Source: Actinomadura macra NBRC 14102 (GTDB lineage Bacteria; Actinomycetota; Actinomycetes; Streptosporangiales; Streptosporangiaceae). Taken from it: a stretch of 64,000 bases of DNA. Positions 44,351 to 53,940 of the stretch are shown here, piece by piece. Each line of letters opens with the position of its first letter. Position 1 is the stretch's first letter. A program made the position numbers and the translations under genes. Location: the NCBI RefSeq assembly GCF_001552215.1, contig NZ_BCQT01000004.1:670084-734083 (forward strand). The letters run 5' to 3'. A model generated the notes under the pieces. The model did no database searches, was not told where the DNA came from, and saw nothing but the letters and a program-made list of their open reading frames with translations.

Positions 44351-46564
44351 GTGAGCAGTGGTAACGGCATCTCCCTGAGCATCATCGTGCCCGTGCACAA
44401 AGTGCAGGGCTACATCCGGCAATGCCTGGATTCGATCCTCGACCCCGACCTTCCGAACCTGGAAGTCATCGCCGTCGACGACGCCTCGCCGGACGGGTGC
44501 GGGGAGATCCTCGACGAGTTCGCCGAGCGGGACTCACGGGTCCGGGTGCTGCACCTGCCCGAGAACGTCGGCCTCGGGCATGCGCGCAACGCCGGGCTGG
44601 ACGTCGCGACCGGCGACTACGTCTGGTTCTTCGACAGCGACGACCACGCGACCGAGGGCGCCGTCCGCGCGATCAGCGACCGGCTCGCCGAGACCCGCCC
44701 CGACGTCCTGGTCTTCGACTACGCGCGGTCCTACTGGAACGGCAAGGTCAAGCGCAGCATCATCAACGACCTGTTCCGGGAACCGCCCGCGCCGGACGTG
44801 TTCACGCTGGAGGAGCGTCCGAGCGTCCTTGAGATGATGATGACGGCGTGGAACAAGGCGATCCGCCGGGAGTTCCTCCTCGATCTCGGGCTGCGCTTCA
44901 GCGGCGGCTACTACGAGGACGTCAACGTCACCTACCCGATCCTGATGGCCGCCGAGCGGCTGAGCCTGCTGGACCGGGTCTGCTACATCTACCGGCAGCG
45001 CCGCCGGGGCGCGATCACCAAGACGACCGGCGCCAAGCACTTCGACGCCTTCGCGCAGTACGACCGCATCTTCGCCTTCATGGACGAGATGGGGCCGAAG
45101 GCCGATCCGTTCCGGCAGCTGATGTTCGACCGGACGATCTGGCACCTGCTGGTGATCATCGAGCGCGGCGACCGGGTGCACGAGTCGGAGAACGAGCGGT
45201 TCTTCGGCGAGATGTCCAAGACCTACAACCGGCACCGGCCGGAGGGGCACGTCCCGCCCGACGACAAGCCCCATCTGGCGGACAAGCACCGCCTGATCCA
45301 GAAGAACGACTACCGGGGCTTCCAGCGCCTCGGTCCCGGGTCGGTGAAGGCCAAGGCGAAGAAGCCCGCCCGCAAGGCCAACAACCTCCGCCGGCGCGGC
45401 GTCCTGTACTCCAAGGAAGTGGCCAAGGACCGCTACTACCAGATGCAGCGGCGCCTGCCCATCGACGAGAATCTCGCCGTGTTCGGCGCCTACTGGTACC
45501 GCGGCTACGCCTGCAACCCGGCGGCGATCTACGAGAAGCTCAAGGAGCTCGCCCCGCACATCCGCGGCGTGTGGGTGGTGAAGCCGGGCGCGCGCAAGGA
45601 CATGCCGGAGGGCGTGGAGTACGTCGTGTCCGGGTCGGCGGACTACTACCGGGCGATCGCCCGCGCGAAGTACTTCGTCAACAACGTCAACTTCCCGGAC
45701 GCCTACGTCAAGCGCCCCGGCCAGGTGCACATGATGACGCAGCATGGCACCCCGCTGAAGAAGATGGGGCTCGACCAGATGGAGTTCCCGGTCGGCGCCA
45801 AGGACATGGACTTCAAGGAGCTCATCACCCGGTCGGACCGCTGGGACTACCTGCTGTCGTCCAACCCGCTGTCCACCGAGGCGTGGGAACGCGGGTTCCC
45901 GTGCAACTACGAGATGCTGGAGATCGGGTACCCGCGCAACGACCGGCTCGTCCGGGCGACCGAGGAGGAGCGGCAGCGGCTGCGCGCGGCCCTCGGCGTC
46001 CCCGAGGGCGCGACCGCGATCCTGTACGCGCCGACGCACCGCGACTACCAGCGCCACTACAGCCCGATGTTCGACATCGGCCGGTTCGTCGAGCAGCTCG
46101 GCCAGGACCATGTACTGCTGCTGCGGGCGCACTACTACTACAAGCTCAAGAACATGGCCGCGGACATGGGCTGGCCCGAGGGCCGCGTCATCGACGTGTC
46201 CAAGCACCCGTCCGTGGAGGACCTCGCCATCGCCTCGGACGCGCTGCTCACCGACTATTCGTCGGTCATGTTCGACTACGCCAACCTCGACAAGCCGATC
46301 GTCATCTACGCCAACGACTGGGAGACCTACAAGCTGACCCGCGGGGTCAACTTCGACCTCACCGCCACCCCGCCGGGCGTGGTCGCCACGACGGAGAGCG
46401 AACTGGTCGACGCGTTCGTGTCCCGGGCGGCGTGGAGCGACACGGCCATGAAGGCGCGCGTGAACTTCCGGACCCGCTTCTGCCCCTGGGACGATGGTCA
46501 GGCGGCCGAACGCGCCGTCCGCCGGATGTTCCTGGGCGAACAGGTTCCCAACCCGCCACAGTGA
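44351..46564 (+). CDS. GT2 domain fused to CDP-glycerol glycerophosphotransferase (TagF-like)
   Basis: The protein has 737 residues. The N-terminal GT-A domain (LSIIVPVHKVQGYIRQ, then VDDASPDGC and WFFDSDDHATE with an intact DxDD) is followed by a basic linker (KAKAKKPARKANNLRRR) and a C-terminal Glyphos_transf domain (MMTQHGTPLKKMGLD, then LTDYSSVMFDYA). The TagF-type domain polymerises glycerol-3-phosphate from CDP-glycerol into teichoic acid at the membrane; the GT2 part may add sugar residues. GTG at 44351 is preferred; a TTG at 44336 is in frame. TATAGT at 44312-44317 could be a -10 box but lacks a good -35. Confidence 0.92.
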   Translation: MSSGNGISLSIIVPVHKVQGYIRQCLDSILDPDLPNLEVIAVDDASPDGCGEILDEFAERDSRVRVLHLPENVGLGHARNAGLDVATGDYVWFFDSDDHATEGAVRAISDRLAETRPDVLVFDYARSYWNGKVKRSIINDLFREPPAPDVFTLEERPSVLEMMMTAWNKAIRREFLLDLGLRFSGGYYEDVNVTYPILMAAERLSLLDRVCYIYRQRRRGAITKTTGAKHFDAFAQYDRIFAFMDEMGPKADPFRQLMFDRTIWHLLVIIERGDRVHESENERFFGEMSKTYNRHRPEGHVPPDDKPHLADKHRLIQKNDYRGFQRLGPGSVKAKAKKPARKANNLRRRGVLYSKEVAKDRYYQMQRRLPIDENLAVFGAYWYRGYACNPAAIYEKLKELAPHIRGVWVVKPGARKDMPEGVEYVVSGSADYYRAIARAKYFVNNVNFPDAYVKRPGQVHMMTQHGTPLKKMGLDQMEFPVGAKDMDFKELITRSDRWDYLLSSNPLSTEAWERGFPCNYEMLEIGYPRNDRLVRATEEERQRLRAALGVPEGATAILYAPTHRDYQRHYSPMFDIGRFVEQLGQDHVLLLRAHYYYKLKNMAADMGWPEGRVIDVSKHPSVEDLAIASDALLTDYSSVMFDYANLDKPIVIYANDWETYKLTRGVNFDLTATPPGVVATTESELVDAFVSRAAWSDTAMKARVNFRTRFCPWDDGQAAERAVRRMFLGEQVPNPPQ

Positions 46565-46589
46565 ACGCCCTTCCCGCTCCAGCACCGCC

Positions 46590-46618
46590 GGCGGGCCCGG
46601 CCTCAGGCCGGGCCCGCC
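46590..46618 (+). terminator. Strong GC hairpin terminator between the two TagF-like genes
   Basis: GGCGGGCCCGGCC (46590-46602), loop TCA, GGCCGGGCCCGCC (46606-46618): a perfect 13-base-pair stem. It begins 26 bases after the first gene's stop, so the second gene probably has its own promoter. Downstream bases 46625-46665 are rich in GTGTC/GTCAC words that might be operator sites. Confidence 0.7.
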
Positions 46619-46734
46619 GCCCCTATCGTGTCGTGTCACGTCGTCTTGTGTCACGACGCGGTGTCCCACAGCATTCCGTCTCACGACCCGGCGCCGGTCG
46701 CCGGGTCCTTTAAGTGGTCGAAGGAGTGGGTCGC

Positions 46735-49700
46735 TTGTCCACCAGCCGGATCAGCGTCATCGTCCTCTCACACGGCGCCGGTGAGGCGCTGCCCGACACG
46801 CTGGCGTCCCTCGCGGCGCAGTCGCACGACCGGCTGGAGGTGCTCGTCATGGACGACGGCACCGGCGCCGCCGCCGGGACGGCGCTCCCCGACGACCGCT
46901 TCCGGCTCGTCCGGGAGGGCGCGCTCAGCCGGGGCGCGGCCCGCGGGCACGGCGCCGCGGCCGCGGACGGGGAGTTCCTGCTGTTCGTGGACGGCGGCGA
47001 CGAACTGCCCCCGGACGCGCTCGAGCTGCTGGTGTCCGCGCTGGAGCGGTCGGGGTCGGACCTCGCGATGGGCGCCGAGGCCGGCAGGAAGCGGACGGGC
47101 CAGGTGTGGTCGTGGCAGCCGCGCAAGGCGTCCGTGCCGCCCGCCACCGGCACCGACCTGCACCGCCAGCCGGACCTCATCCTGAACCGGCAGGTCACCG
47201 GGAAACTGTTCCGCCGCTCCTTCTGGACGTCCGCCGGGCTGGAGTTCCCCGACATCGGCCGCTACGACGACCTCGCCGTGACCGTCCAGGCACTGCACCG
47301 GGCCAAGGCCGTCGACGTCCTGCCCGAAGTGGTGCTGCACCGGCGACGGGCCCGGTACGGGCAGACGACGGAGGCGCAGGACATCGCGGACGGGTTCGGC
47401 GCCGTCACGCTCGCGACCACCTGGCTCACCGAGCACGGCGAGGCCAGGGACGCCCGCCGGCTCCAGCTCGTCTCCGTCAGCACCGAGCTGCGCGTGTTCC
47501 TGGACGTGCTGCCCGACCTGCCCGCCGAGGAGCGCGAGCAGGTCGTCGCGCAGGCGGTGGCCTTCGCGGCCTCGGTCCCGGCCAAGGTGTTCGCCGAGGC
47601 GCCCGCCCTCGTCCGGCTGAAGTGGCACCTCGCGGCCACCGGTCACACGACCGAGCTGGTGAAGGTCGTGCGGTACGAGCGGGGCAAGTCCTCGCCGTCG
47701 ATCGTCCGCGACCCGCTGCGCCGGTACGTGGTGTACCCGTACTGGAAGGACGGCGCGCTCGACATCCCCCGCGAGGTGTACCGCGCCCGCGACGAGGTCA
47801 AGATGCGGGGCCGCGTCCACGCGGTGAGCTGGGACGGCGACCGGCTCACCGTGACGGGCGAGGCGTACATCAACTCGGTCAGCTCGCGTCGCCGCTGGAC
47901 GTCGCTGAAGGCGGTGACGCTCCGGTCCGGCAGCAGGAAGATCACCGCGCGGGCGCGCCAGACGCCGAAACCCGGTCGTTCCGGTGGGTCGTCCCCCCAG
48001 CGAAAGCAGGGCAAGCCGTCCGGCTGGTCGGGGTTCGAGTTCTCGCTCGACGTGGCCAAGCTCCGCGACCACGGGGCATGGGTGGAGGGCACCTGGGACG
48101 TCGAGGCGTCCGTGCTGAACTCCGGTGTGTTCCGCAAGGGCCCGCTGCGCGGCGGCGGGTCGGGCAGTGGCGCGCACCCGCCCTACCGGTACGTCGCCGG
48201 GGACGTCCGGGTCGTCCCGCAGATCGTGGACGGGAACCTGCGCGTCCTGGTGGAGAAGGTCCGGGTGAAGGCCACCGGGCTGCGCTGGGACGGCGAGTCG
48301 CTGGTCGTCGACGTCGCGGCGGCGGGCGACCCGCCCGCGGAGCTGACGCTGCGGCTCGGCGACACCACCGTCCAGGTCCCGCTGGAGGGTGGCGACGGCA
48401 CCGCTGGAGGAACGGCTGAAGGGCCACTGCACGCCCGGATCGACCCGGCCGCGCTCGCGGACGTGCCGATCTCCGAGGACGCGATCGACGACACCCGCGA
48501 CTGGACCGTGGCGGCCGATGGCCGCCCGCTCGTCCTCGCCGAGGGCGTGGACGACGCCGAGCGGCCGTTCGGCGCGCTGGAGGTCGCCGCGGGCCGCGGG
48601 CCGAGCGGCTACCTGCGCGTCCGGCTCACCACGACCCGGCTGCTCGTCGCCGACTGCGCGTGGCGTCCGGACGGCACTCTCGCGCTCACCGCGACGCACG
48701 CCGCCCACCCGGGCGGGCAGATCGTGCTGCGCGGCCGGGCCCGCCGCAAGGAGTTCGCGTTCGACCTCGTCGCCGACGGGTCCGGGACGTTGCGGGCCGA
48801 GGTGCCGGTGGCGGCCGTGCCGAGCGTCGCGGGTGTGCTGCCGTTGCGGCCGGGCCGCTGGGACGTGCTGTTCCGGCCCGCCGGGGGCGGCCGGGCACTG
48901 ACCGTCCGGCTCACCAACGCGGCGCAGAAGCAACTGCCCGAGGCGCTGGAGGTGGCACGGCGCGGCTACGACCTGGAGGCGAGCGACGGCCGGCTCGTCG
49001 TGGCGGTGACCGGCGATGTGTCCCAGCAGGAGCGCAGCGCCGGCCCGAAGATCCGCGAGGAGGCGCGCCGCCGGGTCGACCGGGACGGGCTGCGCGACAC
49101 CGTCCTGTTCTCCTGCTTCAACGGGCGGCAGTACTCCGACAGCCCGAAGGCGATCCACCAGGAGCTCGTCCGGCGCGGTTCGGACCTGGAACAGCTCTGG
49201 GTCGTCAACGACGCGCAGGTGGAGCTGCCGGACACGCTGAAGGCGGTACGGCTGAACGGCGAGGAGTGGCAGGAGGCGGTGGCCACCTCCCGCTACATCG
49301 TCACCAACCACCGGCTCGGCGACTGGTTCCAGCGCCACCCCGACCAGTCCGTCCTCCAGACCTGGCACGGCACCCCGCTGAAGAAGATCGGCAAGGACAT
49401 CAAGGAGGTGCACTTCGCCTACGCGCCCGGCATGAAGAACGCGCTCCAGGCCAAGTCCACCGGCCCCGCCGTCCCCGAGTGGAGCCACCTGCTGTCCCCG
49501 AACCCGTTCAGCACGGAGATCTTCCGCCGCGCGTTCGCGTTCAAAGGCGAGATCATCGAGGCCGGGTACCCGCGCAACGACCTGATGCACAGCCCCGAGG
49601 CCGACGTCGTCGCCAAGGACGTCCGGGCGCGGCTCGGCATCCCCGAGGGCAAGAAGGTCGTGCTCTACGCGCCGACCTGGCGCGACGACCAGTACTACAG

Positions 49701-50196
49701 CAAGGGCCGCTACAGGTTCGACATGCGGCTCGACCTGGAACGCGCGCGGGAGGCGCTCGGCGACGACCACGTGCTGCTCGTCCGGCTGCACACCAACGTC
49801 GTGGACGGCATCGCCGAAGACGACGCCGGGTTCGTCCGGGACGTCTCGCTCTACCCTGACATCACCGAGCTGTATCTGATCGCCGACATGATGATCAGTG
49901 ACTACTCGTCGGTGATGTTCGACTACGCCAACACCGGCCGGCCCATGCTCTTCTTCACCTACGACCTGGCCGACTACCGCGACCGGCTCCGCGGCTTCTA
50001 CTTCGATTTCGAGGCCGAGGCGCCGGGACCGCTGGTGGAGACCTCCGACGCGCTGATCGAGGCGATCCGCGACGTCGAGTCCGCCACGGCCGGCCACCAG
50101 GACCGCTACAAGGAATTCGTCAACCGGTTCTGCCCCCTGGACGACGGTCACGCCGCCGCCCGCACCGTCGACCACGTCTTCCGGTCACCGATCTGA
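46735..50196 (+). CDS. Large GT2-like/CDP-glycerol glycerophosphotransferase fusion
   Basis: The protein has 1153 residues. A GT2-like domain (ISVIVLSHGAGEALPDTLAS) comes first, but its metal site reads LFVDGGDELPP instead of DxDD, so sugar transfer is doubtful. A middle region of about 400 residues has beta-sandwich-like repeats (AVSWDGDRLTVTGEAYI, then GLRWDGESLVVDVAA). The C-terminal third is a TagF-type domain (LQTWHGTPLKKIGKD, then MISDYSSVMFDYA). TTG at 46735 is chosen because AAGGAG lies eight bases before it; a GTG at 46714 is also in frame. Near residue 418 a mini-repeat is read in frame (GRSGGSSPQRKQG). Confidence 0.9.
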   Translation: MSTSRISVIVLSHGAGEALPDTLASLAAQSHDRLEVLVMDDGTGAAAGTALPDDRFRLVREGALSRGAARGHGAAAADGEFLLFVDGGDELPPDALELLVSALERSGSDLAMGAEAGRKRTGQVWSWQPRKASVPPATGTDLHRQPDLILNRQVTGKLFRRSFWTSAGLEFPDIGRYDDLAVTVQALHRAKAVDVLPEVVLHRRRARYGQTTEAQDIADGFGAVTLATTWLTEHGEARDARRLQLVSVSTELRVFLDVLPDLPAEEREQVVAQAVAFAASVPAKVFAEAPALVRLKWHLAATGHTTELVKVVRYERGKSSPSIVRDPLRRYVVYPYWKDGALDIPREVYRARDEVKMRGRVHAVSWDGDRLTVTGEAYINSVSSRRRWTSLKAVTLRSGSRKITARARQTPKPGRSGGSSPQRKQGKPSGWSGFEFSLDVAKLRDHGAWVEGTWDVEASVLNSGVFRKGPLRGGGSGSGAHPPYRYVAGDVRVVPQIVDGNLRVLVEKVRVKATGLRWDGESLVVDVAAAGDPPAELTLRLGDTTVQVPLEGGDGTAGGTAEGPLHARIDPAALADVPISEDAIDDTRDWTVAADGRPLVLAEGVDDAERPFGALEVAAGRGPSGYLRVRLTTTRLLVADCAWRPDGTLALTATHAAHPGGQIVLRGRARRKEFAFDLVADGSGTLRAEVPVAAVPSVAGVLPLRPGRWDVLFRPAGGGRALTVRLTNAAQKQLPEALEVARRGYDLEASDGRLVVAVTGDVSQQERSAGPKIREEARRRVDRDGLRDTVLFSCFNGRQYSDSPKAIHQELVRRGSDLEQLWVVNDAQVELPDTLKAVRLNGEEWQEAVATSRYIVTNHRLGDWFQRHPDQSVLQTWHGTPLKKIGKDIKEVHFAYAPGMKNALQAKSTGPAVPEWSHLLSPNPFSTEIFRRAFAFKGEIIEAGYPRNDLMHSPEADVVAKDVRARLGIPEGKKVVLYAPTWRDDQYYSKGRYRFDMRLDLERAREALGDDHVLLVRLHTNVVDGIAEDDAGFVRDVSLYPDITELYLIADMMISDYSSVMFDYANTGRPMLFFTYDLADYRDRLRGFYFDFEAEAPGPLVETSDALIEAIRDVESATAGHQDRYKEFVNRFCPLDDGHAAARTVDHVFRSPI
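47973..48012. repeat. GC-rich mini-repeat inside the TagF-like gene
   Basis: On the minus strand it reads GGGGGGACGACCCACCGGAAC, matching the repeat core before the TIGR03089 gene. In the gene's frame it gives SGGSSPQRK. Confidence 0.55.
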
Positions 50197-50209
50197 ACGG
50201 CTCCCCGTC

Positions 50210-52183
50210 ATGACTCCTCCCAAGGTCAGCGTCATCGTTCCCGTGTACAACTGCCGCACGTCGGTGGAGGTCACGCTGCGTTCGGTATCCGACCAGACGC
50301 TGGACCTCGGGCTGATCGAGGTGATCGCGGTGGATGACGGGTCCACCGACGGCAGCGGCGACGAACTGGAACGGCTCGCGGGGGCGCATCCCGGTCTCAC
50401 GGTCATCCGTCGGCCGAACTCCGGCGGCCCCGGCGGTCCCCGCAACACCGGAATCGAGCGCGCCCGCGGCGAGTACCTGTTCTTTCTGGACGCCGACGAT
50501 CGACTCGGCCCGCAGGCATTGGAGCGCCTGTGTGCCATGGCCGACGAGCAGGGTACCGACGTCGTCATCGGCAACTACGTCGGCGTCGGGCGGGGCGTGG
50601 CGCGGTTCGAGCACAACGTCCCGCGCGTGACCGTGGACGATCCGGACTTCGACGTCTACAGCAGGTCGCTGACCGCGCACAAACTGTTCCGCCGGGACTT
50701 GGTGGAGCGGCACGGCATCCGCTTCCCCGAGGGAATCCGCTCGGGCGAGGACAAGGTGTTCACCAGCCATGCCCTGCTGTGCTCCTCGGGCGTGTCGATC
50801 GTCGCCGACTACGACTGCTACTACCTGGTAGAGCGCGAGGACGGCACCAGCATCATGCAGACGGGAGGCGCGGCTCCTGCGGAGTACTACGCGAAGGCGG
50901 CCCGGCCGCTGCTCGAACAGGTCGTGGCGCACACCAAGCCCGGGATGGTCCGCGACCGGATGCTCGTCCGGCACTTCCAGCGCGACGTCCTGCACCGGCT
51001 CAACGGCGCGTTCCTCGCGGCGTCCGCCGACGACCGGCGCGCGACGCAGGACGGGGTGCGCACCTTGTGCGAGGACTTCCTCACCCCGGCCGTCCTCATG
51101 CGGATGCCGGCCCGGTACCGGTTGCTCGCCCACTGCGCCCGCAGCGGCCACCAGGAGTTGCTCCGCAAGATCGTCGAGGCGGGACTGGCGGACGATCCCG
51201 TCCCGGTCATCGCCGACAGGGACCGCGTCTACATTCTGTATCCCGGGTTCCGGGAACCGAGCGCGGCCATCCCCGACGCCTACTTCGACGTCACCGACCG
51301 GCTGCGCGTCACGCGGAGCTTGACCGCGCTCGACTGGGACGGCGACCGGCTTCGTGTCGAAGGCACCGCCGTCATCGACCGTCTCGGCCCTCAAAAGCAG
51401 TCGGTGACGATGCTGCTGCGCAACAAGAAGTCCGGCGCCGAGTACCGGGTGCCCTGCGAGCAAGGCGGCGCGGACTTCACGGTGGACCTCGACCCGGCGA
51501 CGGCCGCGTCCGGCTCGCCGCTGCCGGCGGGCACCTGGGACCTGCACATCGAGGTGACGCACGACCAGATGGCGAAGGACGGCCGGCTCGGCGCCGACCG
51601 CGAAGCGGGGGTCACCGCGCCGGCGCGGCGGTTCATCGCGTCCCGGAACGGTCCCGGCGCGGCCGTCACCCCGTTCTTCACTCACGGATACGACAACCTG
51701 TCGCTGACCGTCGTGCCACGTCCCGGCGCGCTGGAGAAGCTCCTGCGGGTCGAGGAGATCGGCTGGGGCGGCGGGGCGCGCCTGCGGGTCCGCTGCCACG
51801 TGCCCATCTCCCCGACATCGGCCGAGCACGTCGGCGTGGCCCTCCAGGTGGAGGCGCGCGGCGGCGGAGAGGCTCGGGAGGCCGAGGTCCGGTCCGTCCC
51901 GGGCGCGGACGGTCTGGAGTTCACGGCGGTCACCGACCTGCGCGGGCTGACCGCCGGACGCTGGGACGTCCATCTGGAGTTCACGGTCGGCGGCGAGACC
52001 GCCCGGATGCGGATACCCATGGCGGCGGACAGGCCGAAGGCCCCGGCCGTGCCGTGCGCGCCGCTCGGGCTGCGCCGCGCCTCCCTCTACCGGACGGCCG
52101 GCGGGAACCTCGCCGTCCGCATCGTCACCGGGAAGGTACCGGCGATGGCCCGGTCGGCGGGGCGCCGCCTCACCCGGAGGTAG
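50210..52183 (+). CDS. GT2-family glycosyltransferase with C-terminal beta-sandwich region
   Basis: The protein has 657 residues. The N-terminal GT-A domain is complete (KVSVIVPVYNCRTSVE, VDDGSTDGS, LFFLDADDRLGP). The C-terminal 300 residues repeat the beta-rich module of the preceding gene (ALDWDGDRLRVEGTAVI here, AVSWDGDRLTVTGEAYI there), which probably binds or positions the polymer. Likely decorates the glycerol phosphate polymer. It follows the TagF-like gene by 13 bases in the same operon; its last 14 bases overlap the convergent membrane protein gene. Confidence 0.9.
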   Translation: MTPPKVSVIVPVYNCRTSVEVTLRSVSDQTLDLGLIEVIAVDDGSTDGSGDELERLAGAHPGLTVIRRPNSGGPGGPRNTGIERARGEYLFFLDADDRLGPQALERLCAMADEQGTDVVIGNYVGVGRGVARFEHNVPRVTVDDPDFDVYSRSLTAHKLFRRDLVERHGIRFPEGIRSGEDKVFTSHALLCSSGVSIVADYDCYYLVEREDGTSIMQTGGAAPAEYYAKAARPLLEQVVAHTKPGMVRDRMLVRHFQRDVLHRLNGAFLAASADDRRATQDGVRTLCEDFLTPAVLMRMPARYRLLAHCARSGHQELLRKIVEAGLADDPVPVIADRDRVYILYPGFREPSAAIPDAYFDVTDRLRVTRSLTALDWDGDRLRVEGTAVIDRLGPQKQSVTMLLRNKKSGAEYRVPCEQGGADFTVDLDPATAASGSPLPAGTWDLHIEVTHDQMAKDGRLGADREAGVTAPARRFIASRNGPGAAVTPFFTHGYDNLSLTVVPRPGALEKLLRVEEIGWGGGARLRVRCHVPISPTSAEHVGVALQVEARGGGEAREAEVRSVPGADGLEFTAVTDLRGLTAGRWDVHLEFTVGGETARMRIPMAADRPKAPAVPCAPLGLRRASLYRTAGGNLAVRIVTGKVPAMARSAGRRLTRR

Positions 52184-53726
52184 CGGCCGTGGTCTCGTCC
52201 GCGGACGGCTCTTCGGATTCCCGTGTCCGCTCCGGCCCGTCCGGCGGCACGGTGTCCGCGGACACGGCCCGGGGCGGCGGGAGCAGTGCCAGGCCGAGCG
52301 CGACGCACGCGAACGGGACGGCGGGCAGCACGTAGCGGTAGTCGAAGTCGGCGGTCGCGGCCGGGATCACCAGCAACGCGAGGCTCGTCCCCCACGGCAT
52401 AAGCGCGCCCGTCCCCCAGTGCCGGACGGGGCCGAGCACCCGCCACCGGCCCCCGCTCCGGACGTACGGGAGCGCGGCGGCGAGCCCGGCGAGCAGCAGG
52501 ATCCCGAGGATGGTGCCGGGCATGACCATCCGGTCCTGGTACTTCTGCACCGTCCCGGCCCACGGGTGGACGACCCTCGGCTCACCGCCGCCCGGGTCGT
52601 ACCGCTCGGCCAGCAGCGCCTGCTCGTCGCTCCACGCCTCGCCCTCGGGGAACTCGTACTGCAACCACGTCCACGGGGTGGGGTAGGGCTTGCGCTCCCA
52701 CTCGAACGACCGGAACGTGTCGCGGACGATCACCTGCGCGTAGTCGCCGGGCTGCGCCTCGATCGCGTCCCAGGCGAACTCGCTCGCGAGCTTGTCCGCG
52801 GTGGGACCGGTGATCCAGCCCGGGATCTCCCGGAACGGCGAGTCGCGCGTCCACATCGCGGCGAACGCCGGCGACATCCGCGGGTCGCTGTTCTTCGGGC
52901 ACATGATGACCAGCTCGGGCCGCGGCTTGATGAGGCGGCAGTCGGCGAAGTCGGCGGTGCGCCCGTACAGCCAGATGCCGTTGGCCTTGGCGAGCTTGTA
53001 CTCGCCGTATTCGGCGTGGAACCAGGCCACGTAACCCGCGATCGGCAGGGCGAAGGTGACCACGGCCACCGCGCAGGCGCGCCAGCCCGCGCGCCGCAGC
53101 AGCATCCCCACCAGGATCACCGCGATCAGCGGCAGGCCCGCCGACCGTGTGAGCGCCGCGCACGCCGCGAGCAGCCCGGCCAGGCCGCCGAGCCACCAGG
53201 GCAGACGCCGCCGCCACAGCGCCGCCGTGACCGCCGCGAGCAGCAGGAAGGTGAACAGCGAGTCCGACATGAGCATGTGCTCAAGGGCCACCTGATGGAC
53301 CGGCAGCAGCACCGGCAGCGTCAGCGGGGTCGCGATCAGACCGGGGACCCAGGCCCGCCACGCCCACCGGCCGGCCTCCCCGTCCGGGCCGAACGGCCAG
53401 GCCGCCCGCGCGGCGCGCCACACCAGGACGTACACGAGCACACCGGTGAGAACCCCGATGGCGTGCTGTACCGACACCATCACGGTGAAGCTGTGGAACG
53501 GCTTGATCGACCACAGCAGGAACGAGTACCCGCTCGGACGTGTCTCGCCGGGCTTCAGCTCGATCGCGGCCCGCAGGTATCCCGGCGAGTCGCCGAACCA
53601 CAGCGGCGCGGGATACCCCTTGACCGCGACCACCCGTATCCACACCGCTACCGCGAGTACGCAGGTGAACGGCAGTTGGGCCACGGCGGAACGGCCCGCC
53701 CGGCCGGCTTTCTCGCGCACCCGCAA
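52170..53726 (-). CDS. Polytopic membrane glycosyltransferase-like protein (GT-C type)
   Basis: The protein has 518 residues with about ten hydrophobic segments and a long extracytoplasmic part near residues 250-390. The first loop contains PLWFGDSPGYLRAAIE, the Asp-rich pattern of GT-C enzymes (compare RRDPASYVQF in the GT-C-like gene at 37128), and later LMSDSLFTFLLLAAV. It likely adds a sugar from a polyprenyl-phosphate donor outside the membrane. The C-terminal tail is polar (PERTRESEEPSADE). Starts with GTG at 53726. Acceptor unknown. Confidence 0.78.
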   Translation of the reverse strand: MRVREKAGRAGRSAVAQLPFTCVLAVAVWIRVVAVKGYPAPLWFGDSPGYLRAAIELKPGETRPSGYSFLLWSIKPFHSFTVMVSVQHAIGVLTGVLVYVLVWRAARAAWPFGPDGEAGRWAWRAWVPGLIATPLTLPVLLPVHQVALEHMLMSDSLFTFLLLAAVTAALWRRRLPWWLGGLAGLLAACAALTRSAGLPLIAVILVGMLLRRAGWRACAVAVVTFALPIAGYVAWFHAEYGEYKLAKANGIWLYGRTADFADCRLIKPRPELVIMCPKNSDPRMSPAFAAMWTRDSPFREIPGWITGPTADKLASEFAWDAIEAQPGDYAQVIVRDTFRSFEWERKPYPTPWTWLQYEFPEGEAWSDEQALLAERYDPGGGEPRVVHPWAGTVQKYQDRMVMPGTILGILLLAGLAAALPYVRSGGRWRVLGPVRHWGTGALMPWGTSLALLVIPAATADFDYRYVLPAVPFACVALGLALLPPPRAVSADTVPPDGPERTRESEEPSADETTAATSG

Positions 53727-53940
53727 AGCCTATCGAGGTCGGCCGGACTCGCGTGCCCGCCCCGTACCGGCGCAAGTCTTCGTCAAGCCTCTCCCGCGTT
53801 CGGCGCTTCGGATGACCACCGGGTTACGACTCCGTGAGAATAAGGAGGACCGCAACCGGACAGCCGATACGATCGTCAGCGGCCGGGAGCGCCCCCCGGC
53901 GCGGATTGAGCTCCGGTACGAACGAGAGGACAACCACCCC

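Noticed and set aside
46768..50175. 1135-codon open frame antisense to the large TagF-like gene
   Set aside because: Shadow of a high-GC gene; composition is low-complexity His/Arg/Val and no domain is visible.
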